From positions 30,299,124 through 30,363,123 of the forward strand of contig JAOANR010000006.1 of NCBI GenBank assembly GCA_030278955.1: 64,000 nt of DNA. The letters are read 5' to 3'. Position numbers and translations under genes: made by a program. Positions 55,426-64,000 of this stretch are shown here, in pieces. Numbering within the stretch: the first letter of the stretch is position 1; every line of letters starts with the position of its first letter. The notes beneath the pieces were generated by a model. That model ran no database searches. It saw nothing but the letters and a program-made list of their open reading frames with translations, and was not told the origin of the DNA. The DNA comes from Hygrophila difformis (taxonomy: Eukaryota; Streptophyta; Magnoliopsida; Lamiales; Acanthaceae).

Positions 55426-56795
55426 ATCAGCTAGTTACGTCCTTCTTGGATGGGTTGCTTCCCCACGCACGCAGTAGTACACCGATGATGATTTTTGATG
55501 TCCAACAATTCGATCGGTTTCTGTGTTTAATTCGGTTCCTCTGTGGGTGGCCTTCCAAAATATTAATTCACCCGCTAGCTAGGCCTTAAATTCCATTCTT
55601 GAACCGGGGAGTGAAGAAATATTAATTGTTCCACATAGAGTAGTATATTCTTCACTATCATTAATATTGGGTGGCCGGCCGGCCCCGGGCCTACCTCTCT
55701 TTAATTTATCAAGAAAATAAATACTATTATAACCAACTACTACTTCATACTATTATATAGTTTAATTTACGAATGAAGTAGATGGGGCTGCAGATTGCGA
55801 CCACGATGTATAGCGAGTTTTTGAAAACACGGTAATTATTAATTCGACCTCTGTAGGACGGAAACGAAATCCCGTCGGCATTATGAAGCTGCAGGGGAAC
55901 ATCCATCCTGCAGGCAGGCTTGATTCGTCTAATTGTGGGCAAATGGTTAGGTCTTTCTACTCTTTGATTCGTCTCCTTTATTTTACAAGCGTAGGTAGGG
56001 TATGAGCTTCAATCTATCTTCAATTTCTAATAGCATCATCATCTCCATTGAAAAATCTGTCCAAAAGAGGTGATTCTTCCTTCCAACGGACTTTCAAGCA
56101 TGTTATTAGTGTGCGTGCAATATTAATATTAATATTAACCCATATATTGCTTATTTGAAAAACAATATAGCAGTCAGTCACATGTTATTAGTTTCTGGGC
56201 ATCTTTTATCGACTTTTCTCGCAATATTAATATTAAACCAATGTATGTACTTAGCCCAAATAATTAAGTTTCTCGAATTCCACACATTCTAAACAACTTT
56301 CCAAGATAAACATGGATGATCTTGAAAAAAGAACTACACTATGAATTGACCAGATAGTAATAATATACAAATTTGTTTAAAGTCTATGAGCTATGGCAGT
56401 AATAACTTTTTTATATGGTCCTCAAAAAATAAATTTTATAAATTATAAGGTTATCCAACTATTTTTATTCGTTAAAAGTATAATGAATCCATTGGGCCAT
56501 AAGATATTGATAGAAATACTTGATAAATTATTTAAATTCCAATTCAAATTATATTTGAAAAATAATATATATAATTAAAGAATTTATAATATAGGTTAAA
56601 TAATACTACATATTATTATTTATTTTGAATTTATATATCTTTCTAAGATATATAGAAGGATTTTTTGTAAGATCTTCTTATATTAATAGATAGATTTTAA
56701 TCTAGATGTAGGATTTAAAAAGTTGATAATATACAACAAATAGATATAAATAACCTAATTCTTTTTTTTTACTGTATATATGCCACAGTTTTTTC
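55426..56795. other. no gene recognised
   Basis: AT-rich. A GC-rich palindrome GGCCGGCCGGCC lies at about 55673-55684. A 65-codon minus frame at 55942-55745 shows no family resemblance. Confidence 0.5.
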
Positions 56796-57964
56796 TTGAG
56801 CGTCCTTCCAAACTCCAAAGAATGTCTCATACTCCCTCTGACTTATTCCCTGAAAATTGCAGTCTCTAAGTCGTGGCGACACATCATCGACGACCCGTGC
56901 TTTATCCCATCCCACTCCATCTCCGTCCTGGAACTCAAATGGCACCCGTCTCTTCTCCTTCTCCTGGGACTCCCTCCGTTACAACCATACCTCCCGTCAG
57001 CGCATTCAAATCACTCCCATCAAGGTTTTGTACCACAATGGAATTCCTCGTCTCACAGATGACCCAATGCCCTCCTGCAATGGTAATATGGAACCCTCTA
57101 ATGCGGGAATTTCATGTGGTGCCCGAGCCCGTCTATTTAGAGTTGGTCCCAAGTTGGATTGGGTATGACCCCTGGGGGATGACTACAAAGTGGTCACGAT
57201 ATGTGATGAGGTCGACAACGGCTACGAATACAGTTTTCGAACCCTAGTCTACAGTCTGAAACAAGATTCTTGGAAGAAGATAGGATTCACCCGCTGTTTT
57301 CTATTGGGATTCTGGAGTTTATCTGAATGGTTCATTGTATTGGCCTAATAAGAATTCCATAATTGCATTGAATCTTGCCACGGAAGATTACCGGGTTTTG
57401 TCTTTCCCGCCAAAGTGGGATTGAGTGTTTTGGATGGGTAATTGGCTGCTAGTTACTGCTCTAGTCCACAAGGTTTCACTATATGGGTTATAAAAGGAGA
57501 GAAGTGGACGAAATTGTTCCCAGGGCGTGGACAACAACCTCAGTTTCTAAGTTATAATAGGTATGAAATTGTAAAGCCCATAGCTTACTGCGAGAGCAAA
57601 GGAGAGCTTGTTATGCTGGCCAACAATGTGTTCTATTGGTTGAACTCTTTTAAGGGTACTATCAAGCAAGTTACTATTCCTCGGTTTCTAAGGCATAAAT
57701 GTTGTGTTCAAATTTGGTCGGGAAGCCTTTTTCGTCTTGGTGGAAGTATGGCTGCAGTTAATGGAAAGAAAAGTAAAAGGTCCAAGATTCCAACGTAAGT
57801 CTTTTCGACTCCATCAATTATCCTTTTTTTGTTATCACATTTAAAAATTCAATCTTGATGATTTTGGTGTACTACATTTGGTTTTGCAGGTTGAAAGCGT
57901 TTGTGACAAGTGACATTGAAGATTATTTTGATTATATGGAAGATACATATGATTTAAACTGGTG
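56796..57964 (+). pseudogene. F-box protein pseudogene (F-box-associated domain)
   Basis: The start lies within a degraded F-box end: AVSKSWRHIIDDPCFIPSHS (about 56862-56921), the VSKSWRxLIDDPxF signature that closes many plant F-boxes. The frame then changes. An FBA-type region follows: VIWNPLMREFHVVPEP (about 57086-57133), DDYKVVTICDE after another frame change (about 57170), SLKQDSWKKI, SGVYLNGSLYWPNK and ATEDYRVLSFPPKWD, then a stop. FTIWVIKGEKWTKLF runs from about 57477 to a GTAAGT donor at 57795. After a 96-base intron ending TTTGCAG (57890), the last exon reads LKAFVTSDIEDYFDY... and stops at 57962-57964. Functional relatives are substrate adaptors of SCF ubiquitin ligases. Several frameshifts and no intact N-terminus make this a relic. 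Confidence 0.82.
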
Positions 57965-58281
57965 AATAACCATTTTGTATGTGGGTCGCTTCATAGTCTG
58001 AACTTGGCTGCGTGGCCTCTTGACTTTAGTTGTGATTGTTTGTCATTTCTACTGCATATTGACTTTGCTTTTGATCCCGGAAATCTTTGGTAATCTTATA
58101 TTAAATTGGTGTTTGCTTCATATTTGGTCTTTGGTTTAATCTTACGAGTATTTTTTCTTAGATTTGGGCATTTAAAATCTTATCAAAAGATCTTCAAAAT
58201 TTGAGAAAAAATAGAGAGAATGGTTTCAAAATTATTATTCTCATCCTGCACTGCATCTGTTCGTATTATTATTGAAATGCC
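57965..58281. other. no gene; probable former 3' region of the F-box relic
   Basis: T-rich non-coding sequence. Confidence 0.5.
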
Positions 58282-58289
58282 ATTGGGTG

Positions 58290-58532
58290 CAGGGCGGATC
58301 TACTTGGCAAACAGTGGTGGTATAGAACACCACTTAAATTGATAAAATTGCTATTTTAAGATAGAAAATTTTTCACATTTGGTGACACCACTCAATTTTT
58401 GTGGTGACACCACAATAATTCATTCCAATATAGGTTTCTTCCATATTTTTTTGTGTTGGACTAATGTTCCTAATTTAAATCTAATTTACATCAATTTTTG
58501 GGACATCAAAAAAGTTCCTACATCCGTCACTA
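58290..58532. mobile_element. non-autonomous hAT MITE
   Basis: Left CAGGGCGGATCTAC, right CCTACATCCGTCACTA as inverted ends. The 8-bp flank ATTGGGTG/ATTGGTTG differs at one position. An inner inverted pair GGTGACACCAC occurs twice. 243 bp. Confidence 0.75.
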
Positions 58533-59040
58533 ATTGGTTGCAATAAGAGGATCGTCTACAAAACCAGCAACACAACCATGGCAGCTTGGCTGAAAGGTTA
58601 TTACCATTTGATCCAGGTAAACCGGTCGATCAAACTCGATTATAAAATGGCCGGTGAGATTCCCAATGGAATGTTGACCCTGCAAGTGCAATTCATATGT
58701 TGTTATATAGCAAAATTTATAATGGGGATGGACTTTTATTCAGACGAAAAACATTACCTGAAACAACTTTCAATATTTCGTTTCATCAACTGCAGGTTGC
58801 TGTTTCATTGTCCAGTTCTGAGTATTCATACATGTGGAATATCTTTTGACTATATTCTGCTAGAACCATATATGTTTTCTAATATTCTTGACTTGGAATT
58901 TATTTTTTTATCTTTATTCTGTAGGTCTGAACTAATAATTGAGAATTATGACCATTTGGATTTGATGAACTTTTAGGAATAGGTTATGTTCCTGATTCTG
59001 CTTGTGCAAAATTGCTAAGGTAAAACTTTGTATGTGCTAA
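58533..59040. other. open frame without recognisable family
   Basis: An open frame from ATG 58578 to 58976 (132 codons) is hydrophobic, Cys/Ile/Phe-rich and lacks any motif I know. AT-rich base composition suggests chance. Confidence 0.3.
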
Positions 59041-59615
59041 AGTTAATATCATGTTACCCAAATTAACAATGGCTTATAATTGGAAATAATTGCAATACTT
59101 ACTTATTCAATTAGTACAACGTGAACTGTCCACTAGCATCATTGGTTAAGCATTATGGAAAGTAAATATCACGTTACTCAAATTAACGGTGTCTTATAAT
59201 GGGAAATAAATGAAACATTTATCCATTAGCACGATGTAAATTGTCCACTAGCACTATCAGTTAAACATTGTGGAAAGTAAATATCACTTTACCAAAATTA
59301 ATAGTGTCTTATAATTGGAAATGATTGAACACTTATTCGGTTAGCACAATATGAATTGTCCACTAGCATCATTGGTCAAGCATTATGGAAAGTAAATATC
59401 ACGTTACCAAAATTAACAGTGTATTATAATTGGAAATGATTGAAACACTTATCCAGTTAGTACGGTATGAACTGTCCCCTAGCAACATAGATTAAGCATT
59501 ATAGAAAGTAAATATCACATTACCCAAATTAACAGTGTATTATAATTGGAAATGATTGCAATACTTATCCGATTAGCAAACCATGAACTGTCCACTAGCA
59601 CCATCTGCACCTACA
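59041..59615 (+). repeat. tandem repeat, five units of about 116 bp
   Basis: Units start at 59041, 59161, 59276, 59391 and 59507 with AGTAAATATCACGTTACC (or close) and contain AACTGTCCACTAGCA. Neighbours differ by around ten percent. A small minisatellite without coding. Confidence 0.92.
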
Positions 59616-59821
59616 GAATTTTGGTCATTCTGCATACTAACCTATCCCAAACTTTTAATATGAAAGGCACGGTATGACCATCTACCACTTTGTTATATAT
59701 GCTATTGATTGCACTCTTTACTTCAAGGTGATATGTTGACGTAAATCATTGTCGTCCATGCTATTCAATTACGATTTTATGGTTTTATTTGAATTACACT
59801 AAACTATACTGGCAGCAAGGG

Positions 59822-59975
59822 ATGACGACTTGGTCCAGTTGACAAGTCCCCTAATTAAGGTTAGGGGTTTGATTCCCACTGTCCCTTATCTCTCTCATTT
59901 GTTCCTTTGTAATTTTTATGGCATAGGCTCTCACTACCCATTTTTCTGTATAGGCTGTTCAGCAAAAAAAACTTC
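59822..59975 (+). mobile_element. tRNA-derived SINE, near full length
   Basis: GATGACGACTTGGTCCAGTT at the start (A-box region), GGGGTTTGATTCCCAC as the B box, a CTCTCATTTGTTCCTTTGTA middle part shared with 8394-8530, and an A-rich tail. Confidence 0.72.
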
Positions 59976-60119
59976 ACTACCAACGATAACTACATTTGTT
60001 TATTTAATGTTATATTCAACCTCCAAGGTGAACATGATGGCTCACAACAGGTTGAATTTATATCTACACCGCCATATGTCAATGTCAGTGTTATATTTTC
60101 AAACTACAACATCATAATA

Positions 60120-60795
60120 TTGTGTGGTATTTGCCTTACCTCATATATTCAAGTTGAATATGTCCTTGGAAATCCTCATGTTCAAGTTCAAGGGAAAAAG
60201 TAAAATGCATGTTAGGATTATGATTTCAAATAAATATGGGTTCCACTTATTTAGTATACAATTTTACTAATTTGGTTACGGTACAACCCTTTAAATAGGT
60301 TGCATGTGTAGACGTCACATAGGACATGTATCCCGTCACATGAAATACTCTCTCATCACACAAAATATATTTCCCATCACACACGTAAAGAACATTCTTC
60401 CATTATACGGAACATCTCTCCCATTAAATATGCAACAAAGATCAAAACTATGTTGTTTAATCCACATTCACCCATGGGCGTTTTTGTGATCATATGTTCT
60501 TTGTAATTAGTAGCACACTCCAATTTAGTATAATTAACAAGCATAAAGAATTTTATATAATTCGATGATCCATGATCCTCTATGTATAAAATTAAGATGA
60601 AAATAAGATACTATCATTTCAACTAAATTAAGTGATCCAACAGATTAAAAGAAAATGAATGTACAAGGATGCAGTAAAGATTGTAACCCTTAATTTTGAG
60701 TTTAAATACTTAATTAAGGCTTAACTGTCAAGCAAAAAAAATTAAGGCTTAACCAAATTAACTATACCTAATGTAAAAATAGAAATAAATAAATA
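60120..60795. other. no gene recognised
   Basis: AT-rich spacer. Short CATCACAC/CGTCACAT repeats near 60310-60390 are too loose to call. Confidence 0.5.
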
Positions 60796-61015
60796 CTTCC
60801 TCCGTTCTATTTAACTTGTCTTATTTGATTTCTGCACACAATTCAGTGTACTTTTCTATCGTTAATATCTCCAAATACATACAATGAAAAGTTATGTAAA
60901 ATATATATTCAAAAACTACATGATCATACGATTCTAACAAGGCCCAACTCGACTATTTTTTCCCAAATATATAATTGCAAGAAAATTGAGTCAAAGCTGA
61001 ACAATGAACAGTGTA
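60796..61015. mobile_element. Stowaway MITE, interrupted by a SINE
   Basis: Starts CTTCCTCCGTTCT after TA. The interior follows the family to GAACAGTGT, where the SINE at 61016 begins. A faint continuation (AAGTCAATTGAATCGAAATA) appears after the SINE. The right terminus is not recognisable. Confidence 0.72.
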
Positions 61016-61097
61016 GGTAATCGAACCGATGGGGAATCGAACCTCCAATCTTTCGTTGGAAGTCAATGGACTTAACCACTTAGCCTCATCCCCAACA
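61016..61097 (-). mobile_element. tRNA-derived SINE, 5' part
   Basis: On the minus strand GATGAGGCTAAGTGGTTAAG has a good pol III A box and GGAGGTTCGATTCCCC a good B box. The 3' half of the family is missing. This is the best-preserved promoter region of the SINE family here. It is not a tRNA gene: no acceptor or anticodon stem forms. Confidence 0.75.
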
Positions 61098-61815
61098 TAA
61101 GTCAATTGAATCGAAATAAATGTGAAGTTTATTTTCTTCAAAATAATATAATATACTTATGAGAATCAATTACCAATTTCTAATCGATTCATTGATTAGT
61201 TTTCGGGCGCGGAGCAGTTAACATGCATTTTAAGATTATGCTATTGTCTGTAATGGGAAAAGACCATTTTATGAAGACGGTGTGATTATGTGATGCACCA
61301 ATTATTTTTGTGATGTGTATTAAGGTAATGTAGGAATATAGTTTTGTTATGACATTTTGAATTTTGAATGCATCATAAAATCCCACTCTTGATCATATTT
61401 ACCTATCCTCCCATCAATCTATAGATAGATACAGACTCCTCTTAATCTGTACCGTAATCGATTTTCCATGATCTTGTTTCCCAATTGTCATTATTGGTAA
61501 GAAAATCTTCTTGCAAGTCGTCAGTAATAAATCAACCCCAGGTAGCTTTCAATAGCCACGACAGCTTGCAACAATAGTACTTCTTTACTCCTTACTGAAA
61601 ACATTTGTCTCAAATTGTAACAAAAATTCCTCTGATGTTGATGTTTTAGGCCTTCACATATACAACTACCAAATTTAATTTTTCCGACACTCATAAATAC
61701 AACCACTTCCGGATAGTCTTAAGGGGTGAAGATCACTGAGACCTGTCAGTAATTTGCAGTGACTTTTTTGCCCGCCGCTTTACGGAAGTTAGTTTTTTAC
61801 CCGAAAAGACTGAAA
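61098..61815. other. no gene recognised
   Basis: AT-rich spacer without clear features. Confidence 0.5.
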
Positions 61816-61820
61816 ACCTT

Positions 61821-62127
61821 TTGGCCCGGTCCGGGCCAAGCAGACATACCCGGGCCAAGTGTAATCCAGGTTTATCCAAATTGTTCTTGATTAGAGGTGC
61901 TTGACCCGGAACGATTAAGGTTGGCCCGTCGGCCCAAGATGTAGAGGGTCCGGGCCAAGTGGAAATGGATAGCTTGGCCAGTGCCTTTTGGCTTGGCCGG
62001 TGGCCTTTTGCTTGGCCCGCGCCTTAATCTATCCGGGCTAAGTGGAAATGGATAGCTTGGCCAGTGCCTTTTTGCTTGGCTGGTGGCCTTGTTGCTTGGC
62101 CCGCGCCTTAATCTATCCGGGCCAAGC
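61821..62127. repeat. palindrome cluster, GCTTGGCCCGGGCCAAGC type (upstream)
   Basis: About a dozen half-sites TTGGCCCG or CGGGCCAAG. Two about 85-base units beginning near 61970 and 62035 repeat (AAGTGGAAATGGATAGCTTG, then GCCAGTGCCTTTT). Upstream of a presumed promoter and spliced leader. Confidence 0.85.
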
Positions 62128-62189
62128 CTCGGGAAGGCCGAAAGCTAGTCAATTGTCATTACGTGCAGCATTTATTCCCGTCCTGTGAG

Positions 62190-63131
62190 TGCATGGAATA
62201 TATTCGGTTATTCTCCCTACCACCCCCACCACCCACATTCATTGTTCCACACTTTCACTCCACCATTTTCGTTCAAATTTGTTGACAGATCTAGATCTTC
62301 TCTTCTCACTGCCACCAAGGAGATACTCTTATTGTGCTATACTACCATTCTCATTGCCACCATTTTCGCCGTGCGACGTGAATGCTCCTCCGTGGTTGTT
62401 CGGTTTGGTTGAAAAATTTTCTCGACGGAATTAGTTTTGTTGGATTATAAATTTTTTTTCGCACATTTGCTTCCAACTGATTAATCTCTTGTTATTATTT
62501 CAGATCCGACGTGTGGGGTTAGGGAAAGTTTGATTTTGGTTGAAGATCCGAACGACTAAATATCTATTGTAAGTTTTTTTTTTGATTAATTGTTTATTTG
62601 AATATGTTTCATTTTCCGTTTCCATTAAAGAGATATCCTAAACTATTTTTCGCGTGAAGTCATGAATTTCTGTTTAAACTACTAAAACGATAACTCGAGG
62701 GTTTTATGCTATAATATTAAGAAATGTAATTATTTATGCGATTTTGTTCATGCAAAGTGAGTGGACCAAGCACTGTCGAGCAACCAGTGTTTGGTTCTGC
62801 ATCATGGCGCTTGGCCCGGATTCCCATCATGGCCGGGCCAAGCTGCTGGGCCAAGCGGGAAGTGTGCTGTAGGGTTCAGGGTTCAGGGTTGTAAGTTGTT
62901 GCTTTGGGTTCAGGGGACTAGGGTTTAGGACCGGGCCAAGCTCAAGCTCCCGGGCCAAGCTGTTTTTTATTTATATTTGTTGCTTTGGGTGAAATGTTTA
63001 ATTTTTTTTTGAAATGTGTTTTGTGCAGTTGCAATATTTCGTGAAAGTAATGTCCTCGTGGCTGTTTGGTCCGGGAGGGTTGTTTGGAGAGGACGTGAAC
63101 ACTGAAAATGACATTGAGCACAATGATAATC
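62190..63131 (+). CDS. 5' end of an unidentified spliced gene running past the window
   Basis: After the palindromes comes a pyrimidine-rich leader (about 62200-62400). An acceptor TTATTTCAG at about 62502, a donor GTAAGT at 62569, an acceptor TTGTGCAG ending 63028 and a donor GTAAGT at 63132 suggest non-coding exons. The first coding exon is 63050-63131: ATG then SSWLFGPGGLFGEDVNTEND and further acidic residues, 27 codons and one base. The product is not recognisable from this. A transposon gene or an LTR leader is as likely as a host gene, because the intron 62569-63028 contains the second cluster of the same palindrome. A primer-site-like TGGTATTAGAGC at 63941 favours an LTR element. Confidence 0.4.
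62808..62962. repeat. palindrome cluster, GCTTGGCCCGGGCCAAGC type (downstream)
   Basis: Five half-sites around GCGCTTGGCCCGG, GGCCGGGCCAAGC and CCGGGCCAAGCT, plus a doubled GGGTTCAGGG. Lies about 680 bases after the upstream cluster, on the other side of the presumed promoter. Confidence 0.8.
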
Positions 63132-63371
63132 GTAAGTATTTATACGTGCTGTATATACCTACAAATATATTTTAAAATATTTTTTTTAGCTGCATACTGT
63201 TTCCAGTTAACTGGAATTTCATTCCTTGGATGCATGTTAGTTAGATATGTTAGACTTATTCTTTAAGTTGTTAATGGTCATGGTTAATTTGTTAATTTTT
63301 TATGGAATTTGGCTATCCAATCTTATGGTGTTGTTGACTATGTGTATGAGATTTAATAAGGCTTTATTACT
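63132..63371. other. intron-like sequence, no coding signal
   Basis: Follows the GTAAGT donor at 63132. T-rich, as expected for a plant intron. Confidence 0.4.
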
Positions 63372-63372
63372 T

Positions 63373-63452
<80 letters not shown>
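63372..63452. repeat. (TTA)n microsatellite
   Basis: About 26 TTA units. The Leu-rich open frame over it is not a gene. Confidence 0.95.
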
Positions 63453-64000
63453 TAAGTATAAAATACAAAGAATGCCTTGGAAACATTAAAAAGTTAAGTA
63501 ATATTTAAATCATTATATGTGACAATTTAATTTAAAGTAATAAAAATTAATTTAAAGTAATAATCATATTTACTTTATTATTTTATTTAAAGTAATAAAA
63601 ATTAATTTAAAGTAATAATCATATTAAAGTAATAAAAAAAATTACTATTTATTTTATTTTCTTTTACTTTAAAAATTAATTTAAAGTAATAATCATATTT
63701 AATTTATTGTTTTATTTTATGTGATATTTTTATTTCATTATTGGTATTTAATTATATTAATTATTTTATTTAAATTTATTCATTTTCGCTTGTATTTTTA
63801 TGACTATTTTATTTTTTCTTAATTTTATCTCATTTAAAAATTGCTCAAACAAAGATTATAGTTATCCAACTAAAAAAATAGTTTATACTTGCAAAAACTA
63901 TATATGCCCACAAAGTCATACCCCTAAAAAATTTAAAATTTGGTATTAGAGCATAAATTTAATTTTTGGTCTATGACTAATAGAGAATTAAAATAAAATC
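63453..64000. other. AT-rich edge with primer-site-like motif
   Basis: Three copies of ATTAATTTAAAGTAATAATC between 63540 and 63690. TGGTATTAGAGC at 63941-63952 differs from the initiator Met primer site by one base. No further feature. Confidence 0.4.

Noticed and set aside
55745..55942. 65-codon minus-strand frame
   Set aside because: No family resemblance, no splice or promoter context, AT-rich ends.
61016..61097. tRNA gene suggested by good A and B boxes
   Set aside because: No acceptor stem, anticodon stem or CCA-proximal pairing. The sequence belongs to a dispersed SINE family.
63247..63489. Open frame with a poly-Leu run
   Set aside because: Translation of a (TTA)n microsatellite.

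Overview
The window is nuclear DNA of a flowering plant, probably a eudicot. A NOI/RIN4-domain gene has plant-type short exons. SIRE-type copia, CRM-type gypsy, Stowaway, hAT and Mutator elements and tRNA-derived SINEs fill the rest. An asterid such as Lamiales is possible, but nothing here proves it. There are no bacterial-type operons, CRISPR arrays or rRNA/tRNA genes.

Layout. 1-2.6 kb: a GGGTACCCGA-rich DNA-transposon remnant, a decayed LINE piece, and a degenerate plastid atpA fragment lying between inverted repeats. 3.65-5.06 kb: the only apparently intact host gene, a three-exon NOI protein on the minus strand, with a Stowaway MITE just upstream of its TATA box. 5.1-8.8 kb: MITEs and SINE copies. 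8.78-17.56 kb: a badly broken CRM-like Ty3/gypsy element on the minus strand, inserted in a hAT-like element. 20.13-33.73 kb: a second, better preserved CRM-like element on the plus strand with a perfect GGATT duplication. Its 5' LTR is split by a 4.7-kb solo-LTR-like unit (A, 21086-25802). 35.69-52.62 kb: a Mutator-like foldback element (9-bp duplication CTGAAACAC). It is split by a 16-kb SIRE-like copia element (perfect ATAGG duplication), whose third, envelope-position ORF is in turn split by a 5.5-kb solo-LTR-like unit (B, 43206-48730) related to A. 53.6-55.4 kb: a small non-autonomous LTR element. 56.8-58.0 kb: an F-box-associated pseudogene. 58.3-61.1 kb: a hAT MITE, a 118-bp tandem repeat, SINEs and a Stowaway MITE. 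61.8 kb to the end: the 5' part of another element or gene, with a spliced leader and a first coding exon.

The main unexplained signal is a shared promoter design. Three families of LTR units (CRM-1, CRM-2, and the A/B family, which has two versions) and possibly a further unit at the right edge carry clusters of short CpG-containing palindromes on both sides of the LTR TATA box. The palindrome sequence is specific to each element: GTCGCTAA/TTAGCGAC, AATTCGGTCTAGACCGAATT, AATTCGAATTAATTCGAATT, ACGACGCTATCC with its reverse complement, and GCTTGGCCCGGGCCAAGC. The placement, and often a nested four-half-site layout, is the same. A and B share their LTR backbone but carry completely different palindromes at equivalent positions. 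This looks like a swappable cis-module of retrotransposon promoters. I do not know it as a described system; its function is open.
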